The notes under the pieces are model-generated. The model had not been told where the DNA came from. It saw only the letters and a list, made by a program, of their open reading frames with translations, and did no database searches. From NCBI GenBank assembly GCA_905116865.2, contig CAJHNH020002557.1, forward strand, positions 67,501-131,500: a stretch of DNA of 64,000 nucleotides, written 5' to 3'. Source of the stretch: Candidula unifasciata (lineage: Eukaryota > Mollusca > Gastropoda > Stylommatophora > Geomitridae). Below are positions 32,790-43,954 of the stretch, in pieces (position 1 is the stretch's first letter; the number at the start of each line of letters is the position of its first letter). The translations under genes were made by a program, and so were the position numbers.

Positions 32790-33122
32790 CCAATTCATGG
32801 GTGAAAGGTCAAAAAGTAAAGTAAAGGAGATGTGAACCAGCGTCATTGCACACAGTTTTAAACCATAAGTGCTCTGCCACCAGTACGGACAGCTAATAAG
32901 AAACTGTCAGAGAGTGTCGCAGTCCGCACGAAACTCCGTAGTTACAGCGACGTCCCTCCCTTTATCTAGAGTGTTAACTCTGGTACCCATTTCCTAAAAG
33001 ATGGGTGAACCCCGGGAACCGTCCGGATTTGAACACCGGCCATGGGCTGCAGCGAGTCGCAGCTGGATTTGAAAGCGAGTCTCCTATTAAATGCGCTAAC
33101 GCGGCTCCCAATTCATGGGTGA
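32790..33122 (-). mobile_element. tRNA-derived SINE, family C, complete with TSD
   Basis: The body 32805-33107 is bounded by a perfect 15-bp direct repeat CCAATTCATGGGTGA (32790-32804 and 33108-33122). On the minus strand it begins 'GAGCCGCGTTAGCGCATTTA' (A-box region), has a B-box-like 'CCGGTGTTCAAATCCGG', and ends with a TTTACTTTACTTTTT tail. This copy defines the ends of the family. Confidence 0.93.
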
Positions 33123-34180
33123 TAACGTTTATCGAAAGCTAATTTAAAACGCGAAGGAAGTTTCCAGGTCCAGGATCTTACTAAATAAACCAACAAACGT
33201 TGGTCAAACCTCTGTCGAACAAGAGACCGAATGAATGGCTAGTTAGGATCAAATGTCTGTCCGTAAAGTGACTCTACGTGAGCATATGTTCAGCTGTCTT
33301 TCGCGCAAAGATCCTTGACACAAACGATTTAAAACGTCGGACACTTACCTCGTTGGAGTGTAATGACAGTATGCGGACAGCATGTCTGATACATGAGTTC
33401 CCAAAGTGCGGCAAAGGTACGCCGAGGAATCCAGGTGAACAGTGTCACTTTCACAGAGAGAAGGCTAACAAGCTGAGAACTGAGGAAGCAAAATGCCTAT
33501 CTTGTATTGGTAATCGAAATCTCTAATCTTTCGACAGCTTGCTGTGGATCCGTAAAGGGCGCTGCACGTAAAGAGTAAAATGCATAATATATACTGATGA
33601 GCAGTCAAGTGCAGAACGTGACGATTCCTTGGGTGAGCCCAGTACCAGAGCGTCATGTATGGACGCCCACATGGATGACGGGGAATATCCATGGTCTGAT
33701 CCCACCTTTCTTTGAGGGTCGACCAGTCTGTGAGTGGCTGTCCTGGACAGGTCCTCTGGTGACATAACCTGTGGATCAGGGGATGGCAAAGCCGAAACAC
33801 AAATGGGGCTGTGAAATGTCTGTTAACATCCAACGAAACTAGCCGGGAATGGTAACCTGGAAAACAAAGGGGGCAAATATCGTATCTATGCTGTAAACAC
33901 GACACAACACATTTGAAAGATCTCGGGTATATATTCTTTCCTTATTCTTCTTGTTCAGCATTCCAAACCAATGAGCTTCATTGCTGCAGATGTGGCCCTC
34001 CACTCTTCTCTGTGATTGCCTTTTTTTTTTTTTTTTACACAACAGTGAGTCATAGATTGGACGTAATAACAGAAGTAATAGTTCTGGCAAAGATGGGCAG
34101 GGGCCGACCAGCACTAAGAGGAACACGTAGCAATCTTTCTCGAAGTTTCTAAACATTTTGCGTTAGTCACGCCTTGACAA
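33123..34180. other. Unannotated interval
   Basis: Frames at 33278-33526 (+) and 33465-33905 (-) are unrecognised. 'GGGCAGGGGCCGACCAG' at 34093 recurs as 'GGACAGGGGCCGACCAG' at 27606, indicating an unidentified dispersed repeat. T run at 34021. Confidence 0.4.
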
Positions 34181-34181
34181 A

Positions 34182-35701
34182 CAGGCAGTTCTGCAACATG
34201 GCGGTACTCGCCCACACACGAGTAGACAAACAGGCAGTTCTGCAACATGGCGGTGCTAGCCCACACACGAGTAGACAAACAGGCAGTTCTGCAACATGAC
34301 GGTGCTCGCCCACATACGAGTAGACAAACAGGCAGTTCTGCAACATCGCGGTGCTCGCCCACATACGAGTAGACAAACAGGCAGTTCTGCAACATGACTG
34401 TGCTCGCCCACATACGAGTAGACAAACAAGCAGTTCTGCAACATGGCGGTGCTCGCCCACATACGAGTAGACAAACAGGCAGTTCTGCAACATGGCGGTG
34501 CTCGCCCACATACGAGTAGACAAAAAGGCAGCTCTGCAACATGGCGGTGCTCGCCCACACACGAGTAGACAAACAGGCAGTTCTGCAACATTGTGGTGCT
34601 CGCCCACACACGAGTAGATAAACAGGCAGCTCTGCAACATCGCGGTGCTCGCCCACATACGAGTAGACAAACAGGCAGTTCTGCAACATGGCGGTGCTCG
34701 CCCACATACGAGTAGACAAACAGGCAGTTCTGCAACATGGCGGTGCTCGCCCACATACGAGTAGACAAACAGGCAGTTCTGCAACATGGCGGTGCTCGCC
34801 CACATACGAGTAGATAAACAGGCAGCTCTGCAACATCGCGGTGCTCGCCCACACACGAGTAGACAAACAGGCAGTTCTGCAACATGGCGGTGCTCGCCCA
34901 CATACGAGTAGACAAACAGGCAGTTCTGCAACATGGCGGTGCTCGCCCACATACGAGTAGACAAACAGGCAGTTCTGCAACATGGCGGTGCTCGCCCACA
35001 TACGAGTAGACAAACAGGTAGTTCTGCAACATGGCGGTGCTTGCCCACACACGAGTAGACAAACAGGCAGCTCTGCAACATCGCGGTGCTCGCCCACACA
35101 CGAGTAGACAAACGGGCAGTTCTGCAACATGGCGGTGCTCGCCCACACACGAGTAGACAAACAGGCAGTTCTGCAACATGGCGGTACTCGCCCACACACG
35201 AGTAGACAAACAGGCAGCTCTGCAACATCGCTGTGCTCGCCCACACACGAGTAGACAAACAGGCAGTTCTGCAACATCGCGGTGCTCGCCCACACACGAG
35301 TAGACAAACAGGCAGTTCTGCAACATGGCGGTGCTCGCCCACATACGAGTAGACAAACAAGCAGTTCTGCAACATGGCGGTGCTCGCCCACATACGAGTA
35401 GACAAACAGGCAGTTCTGCAACATGGCGGTGCTCGCCCACACACGAGTAGACAAACAGGCAGCTCTGCAACATCGCGGTGCTCGCCCACACACGAGTAGA
35501 CAAACGGGCAGTTCTGCAACATGGCGGTGCTCGCCCACACACGAGTAGACAAACAGGCAGTTCTGCAACATGGCGGTACTCGCCCACACACGAGTAGACA
35601 AACAGGCAGCTCTGCAACATCGCTGTGCTCGCCCACACACGAGTAGACAAACAGGCAGTTCTGCAACATCGCGGTGCTCGCCCACACACGAGTAGACAAA
35701 C
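34182..35701 (+). repeat. 49-bp minisatellite, 31 units, derived from mariner transposase
   Basis: CAGGCAGTTC starts recur every 49 bp from 34182 to 35652 with no indel (30 intervals). In the plus frame of the last unit each copy reads 'VLQHRGARPHTSRQT' or 'VLQHGGARPHT', the mariner block (VLQHDNARPHTARQT) that carries the second catalytic Asp. Since 49 is not a multiple of three the frame rotates between units. On the minus strand three long frames (up to 535 codons) stay open by chance. Variants ATGGC/ATCGC and CACACA/CATACG are interspersed. Confidence 0.93.
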
Positions 35702-36000
35702 AACGGCAGCACTGGAGCTTCTCAACTCTGACGACATTTTGTCGCATCCAGCATATGGTTTCGATTCGGCACATTGTGACTTGTTCCTATTCCCAAAGCT
35801 CAAGGGACATCTTCAGGGCGACAAATGTGCTTCTGACGAGGATGTGGCAGCTGATGTGAGTTCCTGATTTCATTAAAAATTGTCCGATTTTTTTTCTCAA
35901 CGGGTTCTCAACCTGTTCCACGCTGGCATTTGTGTTTGGAACATGGTGGTGACTACGTTGAAAACTAATGGTATCTTACTTGAAGGACATCCAAATCTTC
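35652..36000 (+). pseudogene. mariner transposase C-terminal remnant
   Basis: From the last 49-bp unit the frame continues without break: 'GARPHTSRQTTAALELLNSD', 'ILSHPAYGFDSAHCDLFLFP' and 'KLKGHLQGDKCASDEDV', ending at 35867. This matches the mariner order ARPHT...HPPYSPDLAPCDFFLFPKLKxHLxGxxFxxDxDV. The third catalytic Asp lies in the SPDLAPxD block; its last Asp is kept (HCD), the SPD one is GFD. After the stop, 'FLNGFSTCSTLAFVFGTWW'-like sequence corresponds to the C-terminal F..G...L..RW.KC region. The Asp of HDNARPH is Gly/Arg. Dead. Confidence 0.8.
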
Positions 36001-36850
36001 CGTAAAATGTATGTTCGTATGTACACTGTCTATGTTAACAAAAATATGTCCTTGGAGGGATTACTTTTCAAACCGTTCTAGTACACATGAGCTCCCTTTC
36101 AAAATTGTTTGATGCTCCCGCGAAACTTTTTCACGCCCCCCCCCCCCCCCGCCTTTCTTTTCTCCCGCCCTCCCTCATTTTGAAGACCACTGATGTAGAT
36201 GTTCTTCAGACCTGAGGTTAAGTGATAAGCTTCCTACGACTGACTTGATCTCTTGCTGACTGCGTCCATTCACAACAGCCACACAACAGATTTAGATCCT
36301 AGATCTGATTCTGGTGCCAGACATTCACTACCACTGGCCAAGGACGCGGGCAACCGGGCAGACGACACCGCGTATACAGACAAGCCTTAGGTCCGTCGGC
36401 CGTTTGCTAGAAAATTTGTAAGGGGCCTCACCCCTCCCCCAACCTAGAAGCGCCCCCCCCCCCACACACACACACACACACACCAGTTCGGCAGCTTTAC
36501 CTGCAATCAGTCCTTGTTTTTGTCTTCTGCGACCGAAGATAGCCGTGGGAGAATCCAGGCTGGTGGAAAATCCATTAGTCGGGAGCTATTTCCGGTAGTA
36601 TTACCAACGGATATTTTTCTAGGAGCAAGTTTTAGTTTTCTAACCAGCCTGATCAATTGTCTAACTATGTTAGCTAGAGGTGTGACGTTCACACAAGGGC
36701 GCCAGAAGGTGGGAGATGGGACCATTTGAGCTCCTACCCCCCCCCCCCTTTTTTTTGTTCACACACACGCACACTTTTATTGTTATAATGAGACTAAGCA
36801 TCCACTTGTAACCCATGAACAGAAATTCTCTTTCAAAGTATATGTTTTTT
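36001..36850. other. Unannotated interval with C-rich tracts
   Basis: C runs at 36135, 36453 and 36738, (CA)n at 36465-36482. No gene seen. Confidence 0.4.
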
Positions 36851-36854
36851 TTTT

Positions 36855-37250
36855 ATACAATGGATCAACATCATGGTACAAGGGTGGTAACCCACAAGTG
36901 CTCCGTTCTACTTCTAACTAAAGCCTAAGTCCGACGACTCTCAGCGTAGTGCACGAACTCTGTAGCACCGGCGAGGATCATTATATACTTTGGGTAAATT
37001 TGTAACTTCGAGAGGCTACTTTTGTCAATTTTCAACTGCCAAGGGATTTTTTTTACTTGCGCAACAATACACATGGGCATCTGATCTGACTACGCAGAGA
37101 CCAGGGGACCGATCTTACTACCCAGAGACCAGGGATAATACCTAGATGTCGGGGGGGGGGGGGTGATTCCAGCCTTCACTTGGTATTGAACACGGGGCCT
37201 CCAGCCCTCGAGGCGGACGCCCTGCCTCGAGACCACTCGGCACCTATTTG
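36855..37250 (-). mobile_element. tRNA-derived SINE, family D copy 2
   Basis: Aligned with 12640-13025 over its length ('CAACATCATGGTACAAGGGT', 'TAGCACCGGCGAGGATC', 'CTCGAGGCGGACGCC'). The segment 'ACTACGCAGAGACCAGGGGA' is duplicated internally (37090 and 37120), and a G run was inserted at 37150. Confidence 0.8.
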
Positions 37251-37309
37251 TTTATATAGTTTCTATTATTTCAAATGAATTATTTATTTATTTACCATTC
37301 GGCACATTA

Positions 37310-37345
37310 TTATTATTAGTATTATTATTTTTATTATTATTATTG
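37310..37345. repeat. (ATT)n
   Basis: Short imperfect trinucleotide tract. Confidence 0.85.
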
Positions 37346-37659
37346 TGCTCATTAGTAAGAATTAGTTAGTCCAGCTGAGTGATTAAAAACATACTGAACT
37401 CTAAGCATTCCATATATTTCAGAAAGTACTAAATCTCTTTCACGAGGAACTTACATCAGCAAACATGAGTAAATAAATACCAGAAAGAAATCGGCAGACA
37501 ACCAACTAGCACACGAAGCTGTGATTTTCATGTCTCTCCATAGCCCAAAAAAAAAACTTGTGCGTCTCTTCATTCCTCTTGCATAAACATCAATGTAGCT
37601 CTTTCGGGATACGTCAGTTAAGTGATATTGTGTATTTGTATGGTTTTGTTTGATTTATG

Positions 37660-37772
37660 TATGCCCTGATGAAGGCTCTGTAGCAGCAACGTTCAGTTTT
37701 CGTTTCTGTTTGTTATACTGTGAAGCTCGCTAATTTACTTCTGGTTCGGTTTTATTAACTTTTCTTGAAAGA
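37660..37772 (+). mobile_element. Penelope-type end repeat, copy 2
   Basis: 'CTGATGAAGGCTCTGTAGC' to 'GTTCGGTTTTATTAACTTTT' matches 22925-23035. Confidence 0.5.
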
Positions 37773-37833
37773 CGGAAAGGTGCCGACAGCATCCATGGCA
37801 AGCAATTGTCAGGGGTTGGACAAGATACAACAC

Positions 37834-38254
37834 GTCTAGTATAGCGGTTCCCAACATGTCGGTAGCGATCCTTTTGGGGGTCGAAAGACCCTTTCACAAG
37901 GGTCGCCTAAGATCAACGGAAAACTCAGACTCTTTGAAGCTATGAGGCAGCACCGAAAATAATTGTATCGCTGGGGGTCGCCAAAACATGAGGAACTGTA
38001 TTAAAGGGTCGCCACAACATGAGGAACTGTATTAAAGGGTCGCCACAACATGAGGAACTGTATTAAAGGGTCGCCACAACATGAGGAACTGTATAAAAGG
38101 GTCGCCACAACATGAGGAACTGTATTAAAGGGTCGTCACAACACGAGGAACAGTATTAAAGGGTCGCCACAACAGGAGGAACTGTATTAAAGGGTCGCCA
38201 CAACATGAGGAACTGTATTAAAGGGTCGCAAGGTTGAGGGCCACTGATCCAGTG
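37834..38254. mobile_element. hAT-type MITE with internal 31-bp array
   Basis: Left end TAGCGGTTCCCAACAT (37842) and right end ...AGGTTGAGGGCCACTG (38231-38246) form terminal inverted repeats of the CAGTGGTTCTCAACCT type common to hAT MITEs. Flanking octamers GTCTAGTA and ATCCAGTG agree at five positions, and the other three are transitions, fitting an aged 8-bp duplication. Inside, 'GGGTCGCCACAACATGAGGA' has expanded into about eight 31-bp units (37973-38226). Confidence 0.8.
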
Positions 38255-39110
38255 TAAGTTGGCTACGGCATATGCTTCCTTATGGGGATGAGAAGTAGAA
38301 GGACAGAAGAAATATATCGTGTTCTTTATTTTTCAGTTCACACTCCGTAAACTGACACTTGTTTGACTCCAGGAATATGCAGTCGGGTTCGATGCCTCAC
38401 ATATGCCTGTTTGGCCGGTAATTAAGCTAGCTTGCAAAACTGTGACTCACAAGTTAACCCTCCCCTCACCTCGTAACCACTTTCACCCTCCAACTGGCCT
38501 TTTAGTGAGCATTTCGTTTTACAGAAATGCCAGCTAATTTTCTACCTGCAAGGTCGTTACGCTTCATTGCACAATTCTAGATAGATCTAGAAAATCGGTT
38601 GGGCAGTGTTTATTTCCACAGCAGTTGGTTGCGGAGCTGAAATTTTCCAATTTTAATGGATTTCCCTCATTTGCAGGCATGTTAATTGATTGTTGACGTT
38701 ACAAAAATGGTATAAGAACTTTTGTATTTTTAACCCAGGATTTTTGTACAATAAAACAGCCTTGTCTGGTTAGGTTTATATTTTTATTTTTTTCAGTACT
38801 TTTGATCAGTAACTTAAGTAACGGCTGAACGGTGTTTCGGGGATTTGTACTTGTGTGATTCTCATCATTGACATCCCAATCATGCAATTCTAGAGGGGAA
38901 CAACAACAAACTCCTTTTTTTCCCCTAACACAACAGAGATTGTTCGTTGTAACCGAGTTTTTGAAGCACCAGCCTTGGTTGGCGTCTATGTTTTCACACC
39001 GTTTATTCGACGAAGAGGGCTGTAGTTGTAACGCTGCTCTGGCAGCAATACTCAAGATCTTGTTCAACTATCGGCGTGTCAGCCTGCTAATGTAACGATC
39101 TTACAGGCTG
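38255..39110. other. Unannotated interval
   Basis: A 122-codon frame (38699-39067, -) and an overlapping 75-codon frame on the other strand have no recognisable similarity. Nothing else seen. Confidence 0.4.
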
Positions 39111-39119
39111 ACTTGCTGT

Positions 39120-39240
39120 GCTCCTTGGTTTAAACTTACAAACCGTCTTCAGGGCGCTCGGGACATTCCCACACACACCCCTCCGCCATCTTCAGCAGCC
39201 GCTGAGTTGCAGCATTGCTCTGTGACTGTGTGGTGTGTAA
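39120..39240 (-). mobile_element. Small RNase H-LINE 3' fragment
   Basis: 'GGGCGCTCGGGACATTCCCA' and 'CATCTTCAGCAGCCGCTGAG' match the 3' end of the fragment at 15780-16150. Confidence 0.55.
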
Positions 39241-39520
39241 AGAGATGAATTTGAGATACACCAAAAACACATTTGAGTACAGGGGCATTTCACGTCCTTT
39301 ATATATTGTTACTGAAAAGGGAGAAGAGGGGGAAGGCTAAACGCGACTGTCTTCTTTAAGCGCCTCGTAATAATAACAACACCGATGATGAGGATGATGA
39401 TGATGAATATATTTCACCACTAGGCACGTTTCTTTTGTCATTTGCATTCTAAACGGCATATTTTTGATTGTTTTGTTTTGTGTTCAGTATTTTTCACAAA
39501 AGACACTTTTCTTGTCTCTT

Positions 39521-39730
39521 ATCTCCGACAGTCGGCTTTGTGGCTAAGTCGATGCCAACGCTTCGTAATGCCGGGTTCGATCCCATGTGCCTTGTGTTGG
39601 TTTCGACAGTGGTATCAAAAACTAGTGGAGGTAAATTTGCCAAGAGAAACCACACAACAGCCAGGGGCTGTTTGGGTTGGTTCTGCAACGTCCTGTAAAG
39701 GATACGCAACTAACCTAACTATTTCCGACA
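39521..39730 (+). mobile_element. tRNA-derived SINE, family A copy 1
   Basis: Head 'GTCGGCTTTGTGGCTAAGTC' (A box) and 'GCCGGGTTCGATCCC' (B box), body to 'AAGGATACGCAACTAACC'. Flanked by ATCTCCGACA (39521-39530) and ATTTCCGACA (39721-39730). Confidence 0.9.
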
Positions 39731-40120
39731 AGACACATATTTCTAGTCTAAAATACTGTGCACGCCATGATTCCTCTGTGGTCATATTTCTCCCAGAAAA
39801 CATTAATCAGAAATGTCAATGCTCTGCGAGCGAGTATCAGAAGAAGTTATCTAATCACTTGAAGACGGTTACCCAGAAAATCGATAACAAATATTTCACC
39901 CAAGTATTCTCGCAGTCACCCTCAGCCAAACCCTCAGGGGCTCCATCTTTAATTAATCTCCACGTGACTCACACAAAAGTTAATAAATTATATTTTCAAT
40001 AAGACTTCTTCCTTCGGCTGTTTTTTAGAGATGAGTAAATTGGATCAGTGAGTAGACCATACCATAACAGGCACACAGAAATAAGCAATTTCTTTAATAA
40101 ACAGTTCTTCTGTTTATATA

Positions 40121-40804
40121 TATAGGTACTTTTCAGCCTTTTCACCCCATCTTGTCAGATGTGAGATTTGGTAGCAAATTCCAAGATAGTTTTCCCAGAA
40201 GGCTCTGTAGTATAGGTGGGTTAGGATTAGTTTCCTGGTCTTCTTCTTCTTCTGCTGTTCCCCGAAAAGGAAGATCTACATCTGCAATATCTTCTCTAGT
40301 ATGAACTTCACTGTGTTCTGTAATTCACTTAGCCGCCTGTAAAGTTCGGCTTGGGCCTGTGTTTCACTTGGCCAGACGGTAGGCCCTGAAAAGGGCTATC
40401 TTGGGGTGTCAGCGGGGAGGGCTCTGAAGAAGAGAGACAGTGTTCATGTATAGGTACTCGTCGGTTAGAATTAGGGTTAGGGTTAGATGCAGGAATGTAG
40501 AAAGGTCAAGGAAATTCCCAATGAAGGTGAAGTCATGAAATAAGAACACCTCCTGCAAAAAGGGTACAGTGATGGCGACAAATGAACGAAAGCAGCACAA
40601 ACAGGAAATGACGCAAGAGAACGATAAACCGACACATGACATGCCCAGATAATAACAGTTTTAGTTTCATAGGGTTACTTTCAAATAAACATCGACTAAC
40701 ATTAACTCACCTATACTATAGGACCTTTCAGGGAATTCCCCAGGAATTCCCTACCAAACCTCGCAACCGACGAGATGGGGTGAAAAGGCTGAAAAGAACC
40801 TATA
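40121..40804. mobile_element. Non-autonomous DNA transposon with ~97-bp TIRs
   Basis: The left terminus 40121-40217 ('TATAGGTACTTTTCAGCCTT', 'TTCACCCCATCT', 'TAGTATAGG') is the reverse complement, with divergence, of 40708-40804. The interior shows no transposase. It holds (TTAGGG)2-like sequence at 40474-40486. Target duplication unclear because both flanks are AT-rich. Confidence 0.82.
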
Positions 40805-40849
40805 AATAAATATATAAAACTAAAATGGGACCCAGGCGCCAGGCAATGT

Positions 40850-41060
40850 CCTAGTCGGCACTATGTGAGTGATGTGGCCAAAATCACACCAGCTGCCTTG
40901 ACATTCCAGGAAATCCGCTGCTGCACACTTAAGACTGGGTTGACCTGAGAGCTCAAGTCAATAATGAAGGGAAAAATCCGCATAGATGTGGATTTGAACC
41001 CTAGAACTTCAGGTTGGCAAGCGAGCTCTAGCAATTACACTTCTGCGACTTGCCGCAAAA
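40850..41060 (-). mobile_element. tRNA-headed SINE
   Basis: The minus strand begins 'GGCAAGTCGCAGAAGTGTAA' and has B box 'TAGGGTTCAAATCCACATC', followed by 'CAGGTCAACCCAGTCTTAAG' in the body. The tRNA arms are not intact. Confidence 0.6.
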
Positions 41061-41199
41061 TCTTTTTGTTTGTGAAGTATTACCACTCCAGATTTGCATT
41101 CTGTAGGACTGACATCTCAAGGATGAGAATCAAACAGGTACAAATCCTGGACACCCAGTTCAACTCTATAGCACAGTTATACAGCAGCATTCCAGAAGT

Positions 41200-41345
41200 C
41201 ACCTGAAGTCCAGTGTGGGTGGGTTTCAATAATGAATAACAAAAACATTAGGACACCCAAAACAGACAAATCTGGCTCAATGTGGATTTGAACCAACAAC
41301 CTTCAGATATGAGGTAAGTGTCTAGCCGCTTCACCACCACATGTG
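41200..41345 (-). mobile_element. tRNA-headed SINE, second copy
   Basis: The minus strand reads 'GTGGTGGTGAAGCGGCTAGA' (A-box region) and 'TTGGTTCAAATCCACATTGA' (B box). Related in head and B box to the preceding element. Confidence 0.6.
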
Positions 41346-41980
41346 ATTAAACAGTCAGATATTACAACAGGGGATATTGTTTTTCTTTTTTATTTGTTGT
41401 TTTGGAAACGGATGAACATGAAAGTCAATAAAACATAAAACAGTAGATAGTTCAAAAAACAGCAATACATACACTCAAGAGACGCTCTCTCCCAGTACAG
41501 AAACAAATATCTTTGGGTTGAAAATACTTACTCCCCCAATAGGGAGAAATTGTCTTTCTTAACGAAGTGTTGAAAAATCAGTTTCATAATTAATGGCAGG
41601 ACTGTGTGTATCACATGGGAGAGACAGGAAACATCCTACTCCAGCGGAGAAAATACCAATAATAAAAATAATAATACAGTAATAAAACTACAACAACTGA
41701 TGAAAAGCAAAACAAGAGCCAGGATTTTAGAATGAGTAAAATTTATAAAAGCAGCAGCGAATAAAAATTATATTCAGGAGAGGAGAAAAGAACAACAAGT
41801 ACTACAGAAAAATAACTGATTAAAATTTGTAAAAGCCGAAATTAAACTAAAATTCCCAAAGGTCATTTCATTTTAGAAGCTGCCATTGCCCTGTGGGTTC
41901 TGGGGTCTGTTTTCTAGGACGGGGTGGGGTGGAGGAGAGGGGGGGGGGGATAATACAGCCATTGATCCTTAACCAAAAAC
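41346..41980. other. Unannotated A-rich interval
   Basis: G run at 41940-41950. Nothing recognised. Confidence 0.4.
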
Positions 41981-41984
41981 AGTG

Positions 41985-42110
41985 ACTATTGGGGGTTTTG
42001 GTGAAATCAGATGTTGGCCCAAAAGATGCAGATATCACAGCCTAGCTGTAAACCACAAAACAACCTGCCAACTGCTCTTTTATAGATAAACACAGAAGAT
42101 GAACAAGATA
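41985..42110 (+). repeat. Interspersed family F, copy 1
   Basis: 'GTGAAATCAGATGTTGG', 'AAGATGCAGATATCACAGCC' and 'TAGCTGTAAACCACAAAACA' recur at 49605, 51655 and, inverted, at 51795 and 55890. Nature unknown. Confidence 0.7.
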
Positions 42111-42285
42111 CTGCCAAAGATGGTCAAACATTGAGGATTTATATTTCTGCTTCAGGTTCTATAATATTAGTTGATTGACTCACAATCAACTGTTGATTTC
42201 TCTGTTTTCTAACAGTTGCCTTGGTTGTACGGGATGAGACAATCAACTCCAGTCCTCTTATAAATTGATAATAAATTGATTGATT

Positions 42286-42480
42286 CTTTTTCTTCTTAGA
42301 GTTCAGCAGCTGTAAACTCCAGGGGAAGGTTCTGGTTGTTTGTCCACTCCTGGACTTTGAATTGTGCATGCACATCTGTTTTACAGATCTGCTTATTTGT
42401 ATGCAGACTGTTAGTTCTTAGCCTCTCAGGCAAATGTGCTCTGTCTTCGGAGGAACAATGTTTGATTACTGATTGAAGAA
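42286..42480 (-). mobile_element. (AAG)n-tailed retroposon, copy 5 (partial)
   Basis: 'TTCTGGTTGTTTGTCCACTC', 'GCATGCACATCTGTTTTACA' and 'CTCTCAGGCAAATGTGCTCT' match the family; the 5' third is missing. Confidence 0.75.
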
Positions 42481-42734
42481 TCAACATCAAATCACAGCAT
42501 GCTGGAGAAATGTTGCCTCTCCTGCAGCAAAGGACAAGGTGTAGCCGTTAGAGCTCCGGTAGCACACTGATTATACACATGCTATTTTCTTCCTCTTATG
42601 TGTCACACCTTGCCGGATCCACGCCTAATTCAAGTACATACAGTCTTACATAAATTATTTCATCTAATTTCATGTCTTCTATCAGCTTTCATTCATACAT
42701 AATGTTAAGAATCTCTCCTTTGCACAGAATAGGT

Positions 42735-42940
42735 GTTTTCAATTGCTTCCTTCAAAGTGGGAGTGCCTCTGTCTGAGAGGCAGGAAACCAACAAACTGCA
42801 CACAAAAAACTCACATCTGTAAAATGAATGTGCATGCAACACATTCTGAGACAGGACTCAAGTGTAGAAGTGGATGAACAACCAGAACTTTCCACTGGGG
42901 TTAACAACCAGTGAACGCAAAAAAAAAAAAAAAGAGAAGA
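42735..42940 (+). mobile_element. (AAG)n-tailed retroposon, copy 6 (partial)
   Basis: Opposite orientation to copy 5. 'GTGCCTCTGTCTGAGAGGCA', 'AACAACCAGAACTTTCCACT', A-rich tail at 42919. Copies 5 and 6 form an inverted pair about 450 bp apart. Confidence 0.75.
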
Positions 42941-43282
42941 TGATCGTTAATTTCTATGTTTACCTAACAGTCACATTTTTAGTACAGATTAAGGCAATCC
43001 ACTGAAACCCTCTTGTAATTTTACTATAAACTGTGCAAGATTGAACTGAATTTCATCACTTTCCTTGTGGTTTCCTTTGTGTAGTATTCATTTATTAAAA
43101 ATTCCATTTTTCATCATGAATGAATCAAGAAATGACATCTTTGCACTCGAGACCTTCTCATACGTGCTCCGTCTCTTTCTTCAGTAACCAACAAAGAGCT
43201 GACATGCTAATAATGTCAGCTGTAATTTGATGACAAGTCTACCTCTGTTTCCCCGTCAGTGTTCAACATCTTCCAGAACCTC

Positions 43283-43542
43283 AACTCATCCCAGAGGTTA
43301 GTTGCGTACCCTTTACAGGACGTTGCAGAACCAACACCAACAGCCCCTGGTTGTTGTGTGGTTTTTCTAGGCAAATTTACGTCCAGTAGTTTGTCACTGC
43401 TTTCCGGACGGTCGGCTTTCTTGATACCACTGTCGAAACTAACGCAAGGTGCATGGTCCGCAGCTGGGATCGAACCTGGCATCCTTGCATTACGAAGGGT
43501 TCGCGTTGACTTAGCCACAGAGCCGACTGAACTCATCCTAGA
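43283..43542 (-). mobile_element. tRNA-derived SINE, family A copy 2, with TSD
   Basis: Flanked by AACTCATCCCAGA (43283-43295) and AACTCATCCTAGA (43530-43542). On the minus strand: 'GTCGGCTCTGTGGCTAAGTC', B box 'CCAGGTTCGATCCCAGCTG', and end 'GGTACGCAACTAACC'. Confidence 0.92.
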
Positions 43543-43954
43543 CTAATTAATAAATGAATTCATCATGAAGAAGCTACATTAATAAACAACTTCTAATCAC
43601 AAATATTTAATCATTTATGATCATAATCTATTTATAAATATTTTGAAGCATTTATCATTTATAGCCACTGTGTACACAAGTTTATTATTTATAATGACAA
43701 TTTATGTCCTTTATAAAGTTCACAAATTATAAAATTATAGTTAGCAATTTACAATCATGTATTTATAATAATTCACTACAAGCATACATCCATCACTCAT
43801 TTTTATCTATTCAATCATTAAGTAAAACCTCACTTTTACAATTATGGCCAAAAGTTTCAGACCACTCAGTAAATAATTGATTTCTCCAAACTGTTACTTA
43901 CCACATCCAATGCTCTTGTAGGGCTCACCACAGGCAATCATTAGAATCACTAAT

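Noticed and set aside
32268..32824. Cys/Trp-rich ORFs up to 183 codons
   Set aside because: Frames of the 40-bp minisatellite without conserved flanks.
34114..35803. Three minus-strand ORFs of 515-535 codons
   Set aside because: All three frames of the 49-bp array are open on minus because the unit lacks stops; the meaningful reading is mariner on plus.
38699..39095. Overlapping 122- and 75-codon ORFs as a host gene
   Set aside because: No recognisable domain, no splice context and no coding signature on either strand.
39531..39600. tRNA gene
   Set aside because: A and B boxes are present but the acceptor stem does not pair and a SINE body and target duplications surround it. The same holds for the heads at 12640, 22250, 23510, 32805, 43283 and 44087.
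40474..40486. Internal telomere repeat
   Set aside because: Only two TTAGGG units, inside a transposon; no evidence of a chromosome end.
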